A stretch of DNA of 64,000 bases from Tetrahymena thermophila SB210 (lineage: Eukaryota > Ciliophora > Oligohymenophorea > Hymenostomatida > Tetrahymenidae): assembly GCF_000189635.1 (NCBI RefSeq), contig NW_002476370.1, positions 124,001 to 188,000 of the forward strand, written 5' to 3'. Positions within the stretch are counted from its first letter, which is position 1; each line of letters opens with the position of its first letter. Both the position numbers and the translations under genes were made by a program. Shown here piece after piece: positions 1 to 13,168 of the stretch. Below the pieces are notes generated by a model. It ran no database searches, was not told where the DNA came from, and was given only the letters and a program-made list of their open reading frames with translations.

Positions 1-997
1 TAAATCTATCATTTGTAGATAGATTTTCATAACTTTATTAGAAAAATTTTATTTCATTGTTTATCAAAATATATCAAAATTTTTGCTTTATTCGCTCAGA
101 TTATTTTAAATAAAAAAAAACAAACTAATTAATGTAAGACAAACAAACAAAATTTTATCAAAAAAACTAGACAAAAAATTACCAATAATTCAGTTTTATA
201 TTTGATGATATTTTTCTTACATTGAATTTTTGTAAGATAGTAAAGTAAGTAATTTCTAAAACATACAAATTCTTACAAAATCTAATTTTAATTTATTATT
301 TATTCAAAACAATTAAATAGATCGAAAAAAAACTTTTCCTTAAAAATTTCGTTAAAACTTTGCTAATATTTTTTAGTAATGCAAAAAGGATGAAAAAAAA
401 AAATACCTCAATATGATTTTATTTGGATAATATTTTAGTTAAACTACAGTTAAAATCATATAAAATTTTCATTTTGCTACTTGCAGTTTATTTTATTGAC
501 TTATAATTGCATAATCTAGTCTTTTTTAGAATAAAATTTTATTATTAATAAATATTTATTACTTTTAGTGGTATTGCCATCTCTTTTGATGATTATATGA
601 TAATTCTCCCATAGTTTTCGTTACCTATTTTATCTTTCTGTATAGTTAAATATAATTTTAAAATATTATTTTATCATTAATATAAAATTTTATTTTATTT
701 GGCTAACTTATTTAAAAATAAATATTTTCTCATTTTAATTATTTACTAAAAACATAAATTAGCCAAATACAATTAATTAATTTAGTATTTCCTCTATTTA
801 TTTTACTTTAACCCCAAATCAAAATTTAGATAATTTTATTTTGATTTTCAATTTTAAAATATTTTAGTTAATAAAAAAACAGAATTTAAACTTGACTCAA
901 ATTTATTTAATAAAAAATTTACTGAATTGTTAAAATTAATACGAAATATAATTTAAGCATATAAAAAATACAATTTTAATATCTTTAGATAATATTT
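1..997. other. Intergenic, AT-rich
   Basis: No reading frame with coding character was seen on either strand under the ciliate code. The DNA is almost pure A/T with short homopolymers. The right end is the 3' flank of the thiolase gene; the left part may belong to a gene outside the window. Confidence 0.6.
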
Positions 998-2542
998 TCA
1001 TACAAGCTAAAGAATAAAGGAGGAACCACCACCACCTCCGTTGCAGATACCAGCCATACCAATTTTTCCATTTCTTTGACGAAGAACAGTAATTAAGTTT
1101 TAAATTATTCTAGCACCTGACATACTAATTAATTTTAAAAAAATAAGAATATATTTAATTTTAATGAAATTTACCCAATAGGATGACCTAGAGAAACAGC
1201 ACCTCCATTAACATTAACTTTATCATGAGGAACATTCAATATTTTCATGTTGGCAATAGCTGTAACTGAGAATGCTTCGTTGAATTCAAACAAATCTACT
1301 TGATTTAAGGTCAAATTAGCTCTTTTTAGTGCCTTTTCACCAGAGACAGAAGGGGCTATACAAAAATCTACTGGTTCTACTTCAGCATCAGCATAACTTA
1401 AAACCTTAGCTAAAGGTTTAATCTACAATTCCTTTACTTTTTATTCACTCATTAAGACTTTTTAAATAAATTTATTAAATTTATATAATTTTTATTATTT
1501 AATATTAAGTACTTAAAATGCATGCACCGTCATTTAATTTAGAAGAGTTAGCAGCTGTGTTGACACCATTTGGAGTAAAAGCTGGTTTTAATTAAGGAAT
1601 CTTAGCTTTATTGTATCTTAAAGGTTCTTCATCAGCATCAACCTATAAAAATATATATATACATAATATTTTTAATCTTATCATTAATATTTCTAAAAAT
1701 TAATTACAATTTTATTTTAAACAGTAACAGGGACTATATCATTTTTGAATTCAGGAGTCTTTAAAGCCTTTAAGACTCTTTCATAAGATTCAACACAATA
1801 TTCATCATTTTGCTTTCTGTCTATTTTTAAGTCAGCAGCAGTCTTTTCAGCGCAAAAACCCATAGCCTATTTGAATAAATAAAAAATATTAAATTAATTC
1901 GCATCATAATGTTTAAGTAAATACCTTATTGTCATAGAAATTAGTTAATCCATCAAAAGCAGCACCATCAACTAATGTTTAGTTTCCAAAGAGTTGACCC
2001 TTTCTATGCTATTATTATTAATAATAAATATTATTTATGATCAATATATCTTTTATTTTTAAAGAAAATAAATCGAATTAATTACATTAGTAACGTAGAA
2101 AGGAACGTTGCTCATAGACTCAAAACCACCGCAGATAATAACATCAGCCTATCCTAATTGAATAGTTTGACTAGCTTGCATGACACTTTTCATACCACTG
2201 GCACAAACTTTATTGACGCTATAACAATTAACTCCAATTGGTAAACCTATATTTTTTTAGATGAAAAATTAATCAACTTTTAGTTTTTTCTTTATTGTGA
2301 AAGTTTTCAAAGTTACCAGCAGCAAGAGCGGCTTATCTAGCGGGGTTTTACCCAACACCAGCACTGCAAACATTACCCAAGATAACTTCTTCAACTTGCT
2401 TAGGATCTAAGTTAATAGATTATAAGGCGCCTTTAATAGCAGCTGCAGCAAGCTCTGGTCCTCTAAGAGCTGCTAATTTTCCTCCGATAGAACCAATAGG
2501 TGTTCTCTTAGCTGCAACAATAAAAACTGATCTTCCTTCCAT
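998..2542 (-). CDS. Acetyl-CoA C-acetyltransferase (thiolase)
   Basis: Thiolase that condenses two acetyl-CoA or cleaves acetoacetyl-CoA. Spliced product is 382 aa, near the 390-400 aa usual for the family. Start MEGRSVFIVAAKRTPIGS; the acyl-acceptor cysteine lies in NVCSAGVGQNPARQAAL (about residue 90). Further signatures are NKVCASGMKS, ICGGFESMSNVPFY, the late FEFNEAFSVTAI and NGGAVSLGHPIG blocks, and GMAGICNGGGGGSS near the C-terminus with the second catalytic cysteine. Six introns fit: 1125-1174, 1437-1512, 1643-1707, 1867-1924, 2009-2085, 2247-2316, all GT/AG; exons sum to 383 codons ending in TGA. In-frame TAA/TAG codons are read as Gln. No obvious mitochondrial targeting peptide precedes the thiolase fold, so a cytosolic (mevalonate-type) or peroxisomal role is possible. 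Family assignment is secure; substrate chain length is inference. Confidence 0.95.
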
Positions 2543-2782
2543 TTTATTTAATAATATTTTGTTATTTTTTTACAATAATTTATATTTTAGATATTTAAGT
2601 ATTATTAAAGAAATTGATATTGAAAGATACTTATTTATATAAATTTTTGATGATATTAATTACTAAAGATGACCAGTTTGTATTGGTGAATACATTAATA
2701 AAAGCATAATTTATTATCATTTGTATTAGAAATCTATTGTTGCATATAATTTAATAAAATATAAAAAAATATTTCGCACTAT

Positions 2783-3633
2783 TCACCTGATTATTACATA
2801 TCCTCTTATTTCCATATATTGTAATCTCAAAGTTTTAATTACATGAGGGATTTATTTTTATCTTCTTTTCAGGATTTCATTAAAAAATTCTTTACATGCT
2901 AAGTATTCATAAGAATTATGAATTCTTACATTTATAATATCTTTAATCTAAATTTGTTTTAAAAAGTAGAATCAACGAATTAATTTATCATCTTCGTCAA
3001 TATTTGTTTATCACATTTCAACTTATGATTTAATTTAGATATATAAATTCATAAAATCACATATTTATTCTTATATAGCAAACACCATTCTCTTTAAATA
3101 GCCTAATGTAGTAAAGCTTTTTGCTTAATAGGCAACTAATTATTATTTATCTTTGCATAGCATTTAGTAAAAATAAGTATGTATTACTTCAAAAATAAAT
3201 AAATAAATAAATTAAATTTAGAAAACTTAATTAGTCTATATAAAAGAAATCCTTTCTTGATGATCTCTGTCTATTCAGTCAAAAATGATGACTACCTATT
3301 TTACTAAGTTTGAAAAGTAAAATTTAGTAGTATGAATAATTTTAGATGATTTAATTAACTGTTATCCTACTTTCTTACTTTCTTAAAGATATATTTAGAA
3401 TTGCATAGAAGAAGGGATATTCTTATAGATGAGGTGTCTGGTTTATGTTTAATTAAAATATAGGATATTAATAATTCGCATTATCAAATTTTAGATTTAA
3501 TCGTTGTCAATTACTTTTTTCTTAGAATTTAAGAAACTTAATTTATGCTTACAAAATTATTGCTTCATAATTACTTCTACTTTACTAGATTCTGATGATC
3601 TATTTTTATTTCTTTTTAAAAGTTATTAAACAT
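2783..3633 (-). pseudogene. Possible decayed or multi-exon gene, unrecognised
   Basis: Several stretches have coding character but sit in different frames. Examples on the minus strand are YPFFYAILNISLRKQ, KKGFLLYRLIKF and HNSYEYLACKEFFNEILKRR, the last reading to a TGA at 2783-2785 (rest of that segment: IPHVIKTLRLQYMEIRGYV). In-frame TGA codons break the frames, and I could not find a splice solution joining them. Either a gene with short exons whose introns I failed to place, or a remnant. No family recognised. Confidence 0.3.
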
Positions 3634-3927
3634 AACAAAAAAAATTGAAAATTATAAATATTTAATCTAAAAAAAAATATTATTTTAAATTAAAAATTAA
3701 AGATTTAATGAATTTATTTAAATGAATGCTGATTGATTTTTATAACATTTATTTTTATAAATTAAAAAAATAAATTCTGAATTATAATAAATGAATTATT
3801 AAAAAAGTTCTAAAGATTTTTAATAAAATTTGTATGCGAAAAATATTTATATTTTTTTTAAATTCAAATAAATTAATTTAATAAATTTATATAAAGGAAA
3901 TCTGTAAAAAGTTGAAATTATTAGGAA

Positions 3928-4842
3928 ATGAGTGATGATGAAATGCCTCCTGAACTTGATGACTTAACAGAAGTCATATAGAAAGCAAGACCAAAAGAAG
4001 AAAAGAGTAGCACATTAAACGTAGGTGATTACACTAAGACTAGAGAAGAAATATAAAAGGAAGTATCAGATTAGCTAGCTAAGGAAATGGAATAAAAAAT
4101 GAAACTAAAAGCAGAAGAAGAAAAAAGAAAAAAAGAAGAAGAAGCTAAGAAACCAAAAGATTCAAAAAAAGATGGATTGTTTGGTGGAGGTTTTGCAAAA
4201 GGATTTTTATCTAATCCTGCTCCCAAGGCTGCTAAAAAGTAGGAAGAAATAATAGAAGTAAAAGTAAATAAGGAAGAATAAAAAAAAAATAAACTTGAAA
4301 TTAAAGAAGTGCAGGAAGCAATGAAGCTCAACGATACTTTAAATAACACAAAAGATTAATGGATGAATCCTTAACTCCTTAACCAGATTGCAACTAATCC
4401 CTTAATAGCTAAGTTATTTACAAACCCAGAATATATGTAAGCAATTTCTTTAATGTAAACAAAGCCAAAAGAGGCTATGGAAAGATATGGTAAAAACCCT
4501 GAATTTATGATGATTTTCTAAGAATTCTGCAAAGTGATGGGCAATCACTTCCAGGATTTATCATCTAAAGATAAAGAAGAAGCTAGTAAGAAAGAATAAG
4601 AAAAGCCTTTACTCTAAAAAGTAGAAAAATTGGATCCAGATTAAAAAAGAATAAATGATTTAATTTAAAATGATGCTTAGGTATAAGAAGCTCTACAAGA
4701 TCCTAAAGTTCAATAATTTATTCACTTCTTGTAAACACAAAAAAAAGTAGATTTTCATTCTGTTATGCAAAAAGATAAAGATTTAGCTAAAAAAATATAA
4801 GTTTTGATCCAAAAGGGCATTTTAAATATTCAAGGTTTCTGA
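3928..4842 (+). CDS. STI1/HOP-domain co-chaperone-like protein
   Basis: Intronless, 304 aa, starting MSDDEMPPELDDLTEV and ending GILNIQGF before TGA. The first 130 residues are a highly charged Lys/Glu coiled-coil region with a short Gly/Phe patch (DGLFGGGFAKGF). An STI1 (DP) domain follows at about residues 150-205, with the typical NPLIAKLFTNPEYMQAISLM helices and the NPEFMMIFQEF repeat. A second DP-like domain at about 250-300 contains VQEALQDPKVQQFIHFL. STI1 domains in HOP/Sti1, HIP and Tic40 bind client or Hsp70/Hsp90 segments. No TPR repeats are present, so this is not a complete Hop; it resembles the C-terminal half of such co-chaperones. Cytosolic location is inferred from the lack of a signal or TM segment. 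Confidence 0.85.
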
Positions 4843-5569
4843 AAAAAAATATAAATAAAATATCATTCATAAAGATATGTTTAAAAACAAATATATTTTC
4901 ATAAAGATAGATGGACTCATTTAAAAGAATATATAACTTAACAAAAATACAATATATAAAATAGTTACAAAATCTTCTCTTAAATTAGAATTTAAAAATT
5001 AATTTTATTTATTTTTTAAAGTAATTTATTTTTTTTTTTGTAAAATAAATATTTTATTTATTAATAAATTTAATCATTTTAAAAGAATAAATATTTCCAT
5101 AAAGATGACATGGTTTAAAAGTTTAAAAGGGCATTTAATTTAAAATTATATATATAAATAGTTACAATTTCTTTATTAAGTTAGGGTTTAAAAATTAATT
5201 TAAATTTTATAAAAATAATTTGATTTGATAAAAGTAACCAATCATTCATTCATAATGATATGCTAAATAAAGATTTTCGGTCTGGTTTAGAGGATTTAAA
5301 ACTTGAAAATAATATAATATATTTATTTATAGTTACAAATACTTTGTTTACATCAGAAATTAAAACTTAATTTTATTTTTTTGTAAGTAAATAAATACTT
5401 TTTTATTATTCGATTGTATGATACATTTTTATTTATACGTTTAAGAACTAATTAATAATCAGGTTATTATAAAATTACTTTAAACACTAGATTAACTTAA
5501 TATTGTAATTAATTTACACTTTTATAAAGTTAAAGAAAAAACATAAAAATATGTTTGTTTAAATTTTAA
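4843..5569. other. Intergenic between convergent genes
   Basis: 3' flanks of the STI1-domain gene and the copine gene. It holds three loosely similar copies of a segment reading roughly 'cataaagatat...agttacaaatcttct...aaattaattttat' near 4868, 5098 and 5250. No gene seen. Confidence 0.6.
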
Positions 5570-7900
<2,331 letters not shown>

Positions 7901-8078
7901 ATTGAAAATGCTCAAGCTATGACTTTACTTAAACCTTTTAAATTTATTAAAATTATCTTATAAAAAATAAAAGATTTCTATTTTGATATTGTTTTCTGAA
8001 TAACTCTGTTGATTAATTTATTATTTTTTGCCTTCCAGCTATTTATTTATTAAATAATTAATTAATTCTTTATCAAAT

Positions 8079-8508
8079 ATGCCAATAGATTTTATGGAAC
8101 ACATAAACTACTTAAGCTTCCAAAATGCAACAAGAGTAATAAACAAGAAAAAAAAAATTTATGGTAGCAATTCTCTTTTTAGAACTAAGAGTGATGTGTT
8201 TTAAATGATCAAGAGAATAAATAAATTAATAAATTTTCTAGTATTTAATTCTATTTAAATGAATCATGAAATTCTAGCAAATGTGCAAAAAAATCTGAGG
8301 TTTTCATCAATCTGAATTTTTAAATAATTAATGTTATAGATTAAATTAAAGCAAACTTTTTCTAGCACGGAAGCCCCCCTACATACCTATTCGCCGATCA
8401 GTAGATATATGTAAAGAAACAATATTAATACAAGAAGAGAAAGAATAGAACATCAAATTTGAGTTTTATCTATTCCAAAATACTATTTTTAATATTATTT
8501 ATTACTGA
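8079..8508 (+). CDS. Possible small two-exon gene, unrecognised
   Basis: An ATG frame starts MPIDFMEHINYLSFQNATR at 8079 and stays open to TGA at 8313-8315. About 50 nt further a GC-richer block follows a good acceptor (tttttctag, ending 8365). The block after 8366 is open in more than one frame; the version joined at phase 1 (donor GTAGCAA inside exon 1) reads RKPPYIPIRRSVDICKE and ends with TGA at 8506-8508. The sharp change in composition at 8366-8410 suggests coding DNA. Exact splice is undecided, and no family was recognised. It lies divergent to the copine gene, 179 bp from its start codon. Confidence 0.35.
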
Positions 8509-9283
8509 GTAGTTTTAAGTTTTTTAAATTTGATTTAAATTTATGTTACAGTTCATATAGAAAACCTATAAATATTTTATGATATATATATATTAAAAGT
8601 TGACCAATTAATTAATAAATAAATAAATATCTATCAATTAATTTAACTTAATTTTAAAACTTACAAGTTTGTTGAAGTAAAGAATATCTTATTAGTTCAA
8701 ATATTTTACAAACATTCGTTAAATTAATAATATTTATTATTAGATGATAAAAATAAAATAATTAAGATTTAATAAAATAAAATAAATATAAATACACCCA
8801 TTATCTATCTATCTATTTATTTATTTATATACTTATTAAGTTAGTTAGTTAGCTAGTTACTTACTTATTTGTTGTTATTAACCTCCTGACATTACATTTT
8901 TACTTATTTATTAAATTCAAGAGATATTTTTAGAAGATTATATATTGAAAGAAATTATTAAAATTAGTCATTGGCTCACTGATTGACTACTGGTTAACTG
9001 ACTGATTGACTGTAAGGGTATTCATTCATAGATTATCTTTTTAATTTATAAGGTATTTAAATGACTGGTTTTCTGTCTTTCTGTCTGCACTTTCTTTAAT
9101 GCACATAAATGTTTGTATTATTAGATTATATAATTATTATATTATGAGAAGATATTATATAAGCTTTTTAAATTATTTTATTATATGAGTGAATGAATTC
9201 TTTCTTTCTTTGTTTTACGCTATTTAATTCAATACGTGTTTTTTTGAAAGAAGCTCATTTTAGATATTTATTTAGTGAGTTTT
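8509..9283. other. Intergenic, AT-rich, simple tetranucleotide runs
   Basis: Contains short runs of tatc/attt and a patch of gttagttagctagttacttac (8841-8866) plus repeated 'actgattgactg' words at 8970-9011. No gene seen; right end is the 3' flank of the TMEM258 gene. Confidence 0.6.
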
Positions 9284-9642
9284 TCAAAGATAAAATCCTA
9301 AAGCGAGGAAAAGGAAAAATGTGCCTAAAGCTAAGAATATACTTGAGAAAACGCCAATTATAACCTCTTTTGACAAGGATCTGTTTCTCTTATTGTATGT
9401 TATTTGATATCTAGTTTTTTCAAATTAAAAAAATAACGGTTAGAGTGAGTATGTCTGGCTGGTTTCTATCAAAAATTATTTGCTGCTATCAAATTATTTG
9501 AAGTAAATTAATAAAAAACTATTTACATGAAGAAGTAACTCATCATACAAAACCCAATTACAAGAAGTATAATGGCCAGGTTTTCATACTCAACAGGATT
9601 TACAGCTGGGTGGTAAGGTATAAGAGTTTCAGCTGTTGACAT
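9284..9642 (-). CDS. TMEM258: TMEM258/OST5, oligosaccharyltransferase subunit
   Basis: 80-residue ER membrane protein of the N-glycosylation complex. Exons are 9527-9642 and 9284-9410 with one intron, 9411-9526 (GTAAAT...CTAG); the spliced CDS is exactly 81 codons. The product begins MSTAETLIPYHPAVNPVEYE, with the family's 'PVNP' style N-terminal motif. TM1 is NLAIILLVIGFCMMSYFFI, then a short basic loop YQITYNKRNRSLSKEV, then TM2 VIIGVFSSIFLALGTFFLF and a C-terminus LALGFYL. Length, the two-TM layout and motif order match TMEM258/OST5 (79 aa in human). An upstream alternative acceptor gives a longer loop but poorer agreement with the family. Each exon is shorter than 130 nt, so standard gene callers would probably miss it. 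Confidence 0.88.
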
Positions 9643-11217
9643 CTTTGACTTTAAATAACTTTTTTGTTGTTTTAATTACTTTTTAATGTATATTCCTAAT
9701 GTATTTGCTAATAATTAATTGAATCTTTATTTATTTGATTTTATTTGTTCGTTTATATGTATATATCTATTTGTCTGTCTTTTATATATTAACTTGTTTG
9801 TTTGTTTATTTATTTATTTGTTTTCTAATATTATTGTTATCTTAATTCCTAAATTAATTATTTATTACTTTTAATAAGCTTTTTATTTGTTTATTGAAAT
9901 TAATTTTCTTTTGATGCTTTCTTTTTCTTATTAACCTGTTTGTATCTTTTTAATATCCTCAATTTTTTTATAATTTAATTTATTTCGAATAATAGATGCA
10001 AACAAATAAAATCTAATTTCTTCTCTTTTTCTTTTTCTTGCTTATATGCTTCACTTATATTGCCAAATTAAATCACCTTATTTTCTTGATTGAATTTTAC
10101 TTAAATTTCTAAATTAGCTCGTAAATCAATCAATTTCTTTTATTTGTATTTTAAACTAAGTCAGTTTCTTACATCTAAAAATTAAATTGCACGTGCACCA
10201 CCAAGTATTTTTTCAACGCCTCATCAGGTAAATTAGAGTTTTAACTTTTTTAGACTAAAACTATCATAAAAATTATTAATCTTTACAATCTATAAGCGCA
10301 TTAAAATGAAAAAAAAAGAATTTATATTTCAATCAATACTATTTTAACATTTAAAGTAATTCATTTTATTTAACAAAATTTTTTGCCATCATCAGAATAA
10401 TTTAATTTTTAGCAAATAGTTTCTCTTAATTTAGCAACAACAAAAAAATTACAATTATATTGAAAATATGTCAAAACATTTTTCAACAAAATCTAAAACT
10501 CAATAATTATCAAGAAATAAAATGAAAACATTTTAATTTTAACAATTCTTATTTATTTAAATAAAAATTACTTTTACAATATTTAATTTTGTTGTTTAAA
10601 TTTAAATTTTTTATTGCTCAATTTTGAGTCAATTAATTAAATTTAAAAAATGTATTTTGATTAATAATATTAAAATTAAATAAAACTAGTTATATTTTAA
10701 AATACTTTTTTATTGAGAACACAACTTTATCAATTATTAGTAAATAAATATCATTTTTTAGCAAAGAATTAATTTATTTTTAGCTAATTTTAAAAAGATA
10801 TTTTCTGTTACTATCCTATTTATTTCTGATATTTGTAGAAAAAAATAAGTACTTTACTATTAATAAAAAATATTAACTCCAAATAATAAATTATAAAGAT
10901 TAAATTTTTTATCATTAAATTCTCAAACTCTAAGCTTAATACAACGTAAAATGAATTATAAATAAAATTAAACTTTAATTTAAGTTAAAAATTGTGTTGT
11001 TAAATTAATTTGTGTAAGCAACAAGCTATAAATTTGATAAATATATTAAAAATGTAAGACAAAGAATAAAGGATAGGTTATAAGTATTTAAAATTAAGAA
11101 TGTGTTTTTATATAATTTTGATAAGATAGTTGTTTGTTTGTTTGTTTAAATTTTCATTCATAAAAGTTATTTAAAAATCAATCAATAATAGTTGTTGTTG
11201 TTATTATTAATAATTTG
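9643..11217. other. Long intergenic region
   Basis: Very AT-rich; no frame with coding character longer than about 40 codons and no RNA gene signature on either strand. Contains the 5' flank of TMEM258 and the 3' flank of the SNARE gene. Confidence 0.55.
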
Positions 11218-12124
11218 TCACTCGCTATATCCTTTTACCATAGGACGAATGATATAATAGCAAATAGCAATGAAAATCATTAAGACAACAAATAAGACAC
11301 AAATGATAATATTATCTGTACTAGATCTCTGCCCTATCATTCTTACTACTTAGTTACTTATTCCTAACTCATTTACTATATTAATTACTTTCTTGTGTAT
11401 TGACTATAATTTTGTTAAAAAAATCATCAATTAATTAATATCCAAAAATATAATATAATAGTTAAGTTTTTACTTTTAAAGACTATGACTGGTTTTTAAA
11501 TGATTAGAGAAGCAAAACTCCTTCATCAATCATTTTGTTTGTCAACCTTGAATTTTATGTGATTTATTCCTTATTTTATAATTGCAGATTAATTGTATTG
11601 TTTTCAATTTAGCTTAGTTTGCTATTTCCATAGAGATAGTATTTGTCTTTTTCTGATTTTAATGCATCCATTTTTTTGACGCTAATTCTCCTTAAATAGT
11701 TTTATAGTTCTCTGACTTATCCTTCAATATTTTGAGCTTTCCTAAAAATTTTTAAACAAATGTTTTATTAACTTTTTGTCACTTAGCTTGAAAATAAATT
11801 AACTAACTTGCTTGTAATGATCTAATAATTTTTATATAGAAAGAAAGAATATAATTACTTTTTTTAAATTTATTTGGACTCTGTTGACATATTGTAATCA
11901 TTTTATATTTATATTTGTATCTATGAAATGCTAGCTTGAAGTTCATCAATTTACTTAATTATCATCTGTGTATCATTTTCTAATCTCTTTTTTGATTATT
12001 CGAAGAGGTTCAAAAATTCCTTATCTGAATGGTATACGATGTATGCTTTAGAAGAATCAAGATCTGATATTTATTTCTCTATATCTAATTTTACTTTAGA
12101 AGCTTTAATCAGTGACTCACTCAT
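11218..12124 (-). CDS. Membrin/Bos1-like Qb-SNARE
   Basis: 239-residue tail-anchored SNARE for ER-Golgi transport. Exons 11859-12124, 11474-11741 and 11218-11403; introns 11742-11858 (phase 2) and 11404-11473 (phase 0). The N-terminal part is helical (MSESLIKASKVKLDIEKQIS). The SNARE helix spans about residues 140-200 and includes LQNKEQITQNSRLTNKMIDE and the membrin-like SIHKKVINIVNELGISNQVV, RMIGQRSS. A single TM anchor follows, IIICVLFVVLMIFIAICYYI, with a short lumenal end RPMVKGYSE. In membrin/GOSR2 the stretch before the TM reads very similarly (HKK..ANMLGLSNTVMRLI), which favours this family over GOS28 or Vti1. The zero-layer residue was not aligned. Confidence 0.8.
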
Positions 12125-13168
12125 TTTTTTTTTAATTTTTTGATCTTAAAAGTAGTATTTTTTTATGTGCTATTTTAATTATAATTATTGATTAATCGAT
12201 TGTATTTATTTATTTATTATTTAATTTAAACTGTGCCAAAAAATATAAAATTTTGTTCACCAAAACTATTATTTGAACATTTGTGAAAAATTTAACTAAA
12301 AATTGTTTGTTTGCTTTTATTAGCCATTATTTAATTTCTACTAAATTCTGTAAACATTTTTTTTAATTTTTTTCTATTTTTTTCAAGTACAAATTTTGAG
12401 AAATAGAAAAATAATTTTTTGATAAAAAATATCTGATTTTCTATTATAAAATAAATCACAATCTATTATAAAATATCATATTTACCTTTCAAATTTAAAT
12501 ATTTTTATTTTATTGTTTTGAAATTATAAAAATATAAAATCTAACATTTATTTATGTTCAATTAGAACGTTTTTAGTGAATATTTTAAATATTATCTTTC
12601 TTATAACTCATTATTTAAAAATAATATTTTTTGATTGATTTCAATTAAAAAAATTCAAATAAAAATAGTTTTGAATTTAAAAAAAAGATTTTGTAAATTT
12701 GATTTAATTAATACAATTTATTGATTGCTACTTTATTAATAAAATAAATTGACATTTTTGTTATTTTTAAAATTTTAACGTTAATGTTTTAATGATGAAA
12801 AATATAAAAGATATTTCAAGAATTATGCTTCTATTTAAATTTTGAAAATTTGTGCAGATAAGCGCGCTCTAAAGAGTTTTTAATTGATTTTGGTGGCAAA
12901 AAAGCAAATCTTTTTTTAGGAAAAAACAAAGATTAATAAAACACTTCTTTATTAGTTTATTAAATTATACAAAATTTACAAAGAAAAATTATAAATAATA
13001 AGGCACAACTTCGAATAATTTGGCGCAAACATTCTTATAACAAAATAAAAATCCATTGAAATAAAGCCACATAATTAATTATTCAAAAAGAAAGAAAGAA
13101 GCAAACCTCTTATTTATTAGATTCAGAAGAAAATAATCAATACAAAACTAATAATAGTAAGACAAAAG
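12125..13168. other. Shared 5' region between SNARE (-) and CDT1 (+)
   Basis: Divergent promoter region of about 1 kb, AT-rich throughout. A slightly more mixed patch (12860-12900, gcagataagcgcgctctaaag) is the only local composition change. No reading frame supported. Confidence 0.55.
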
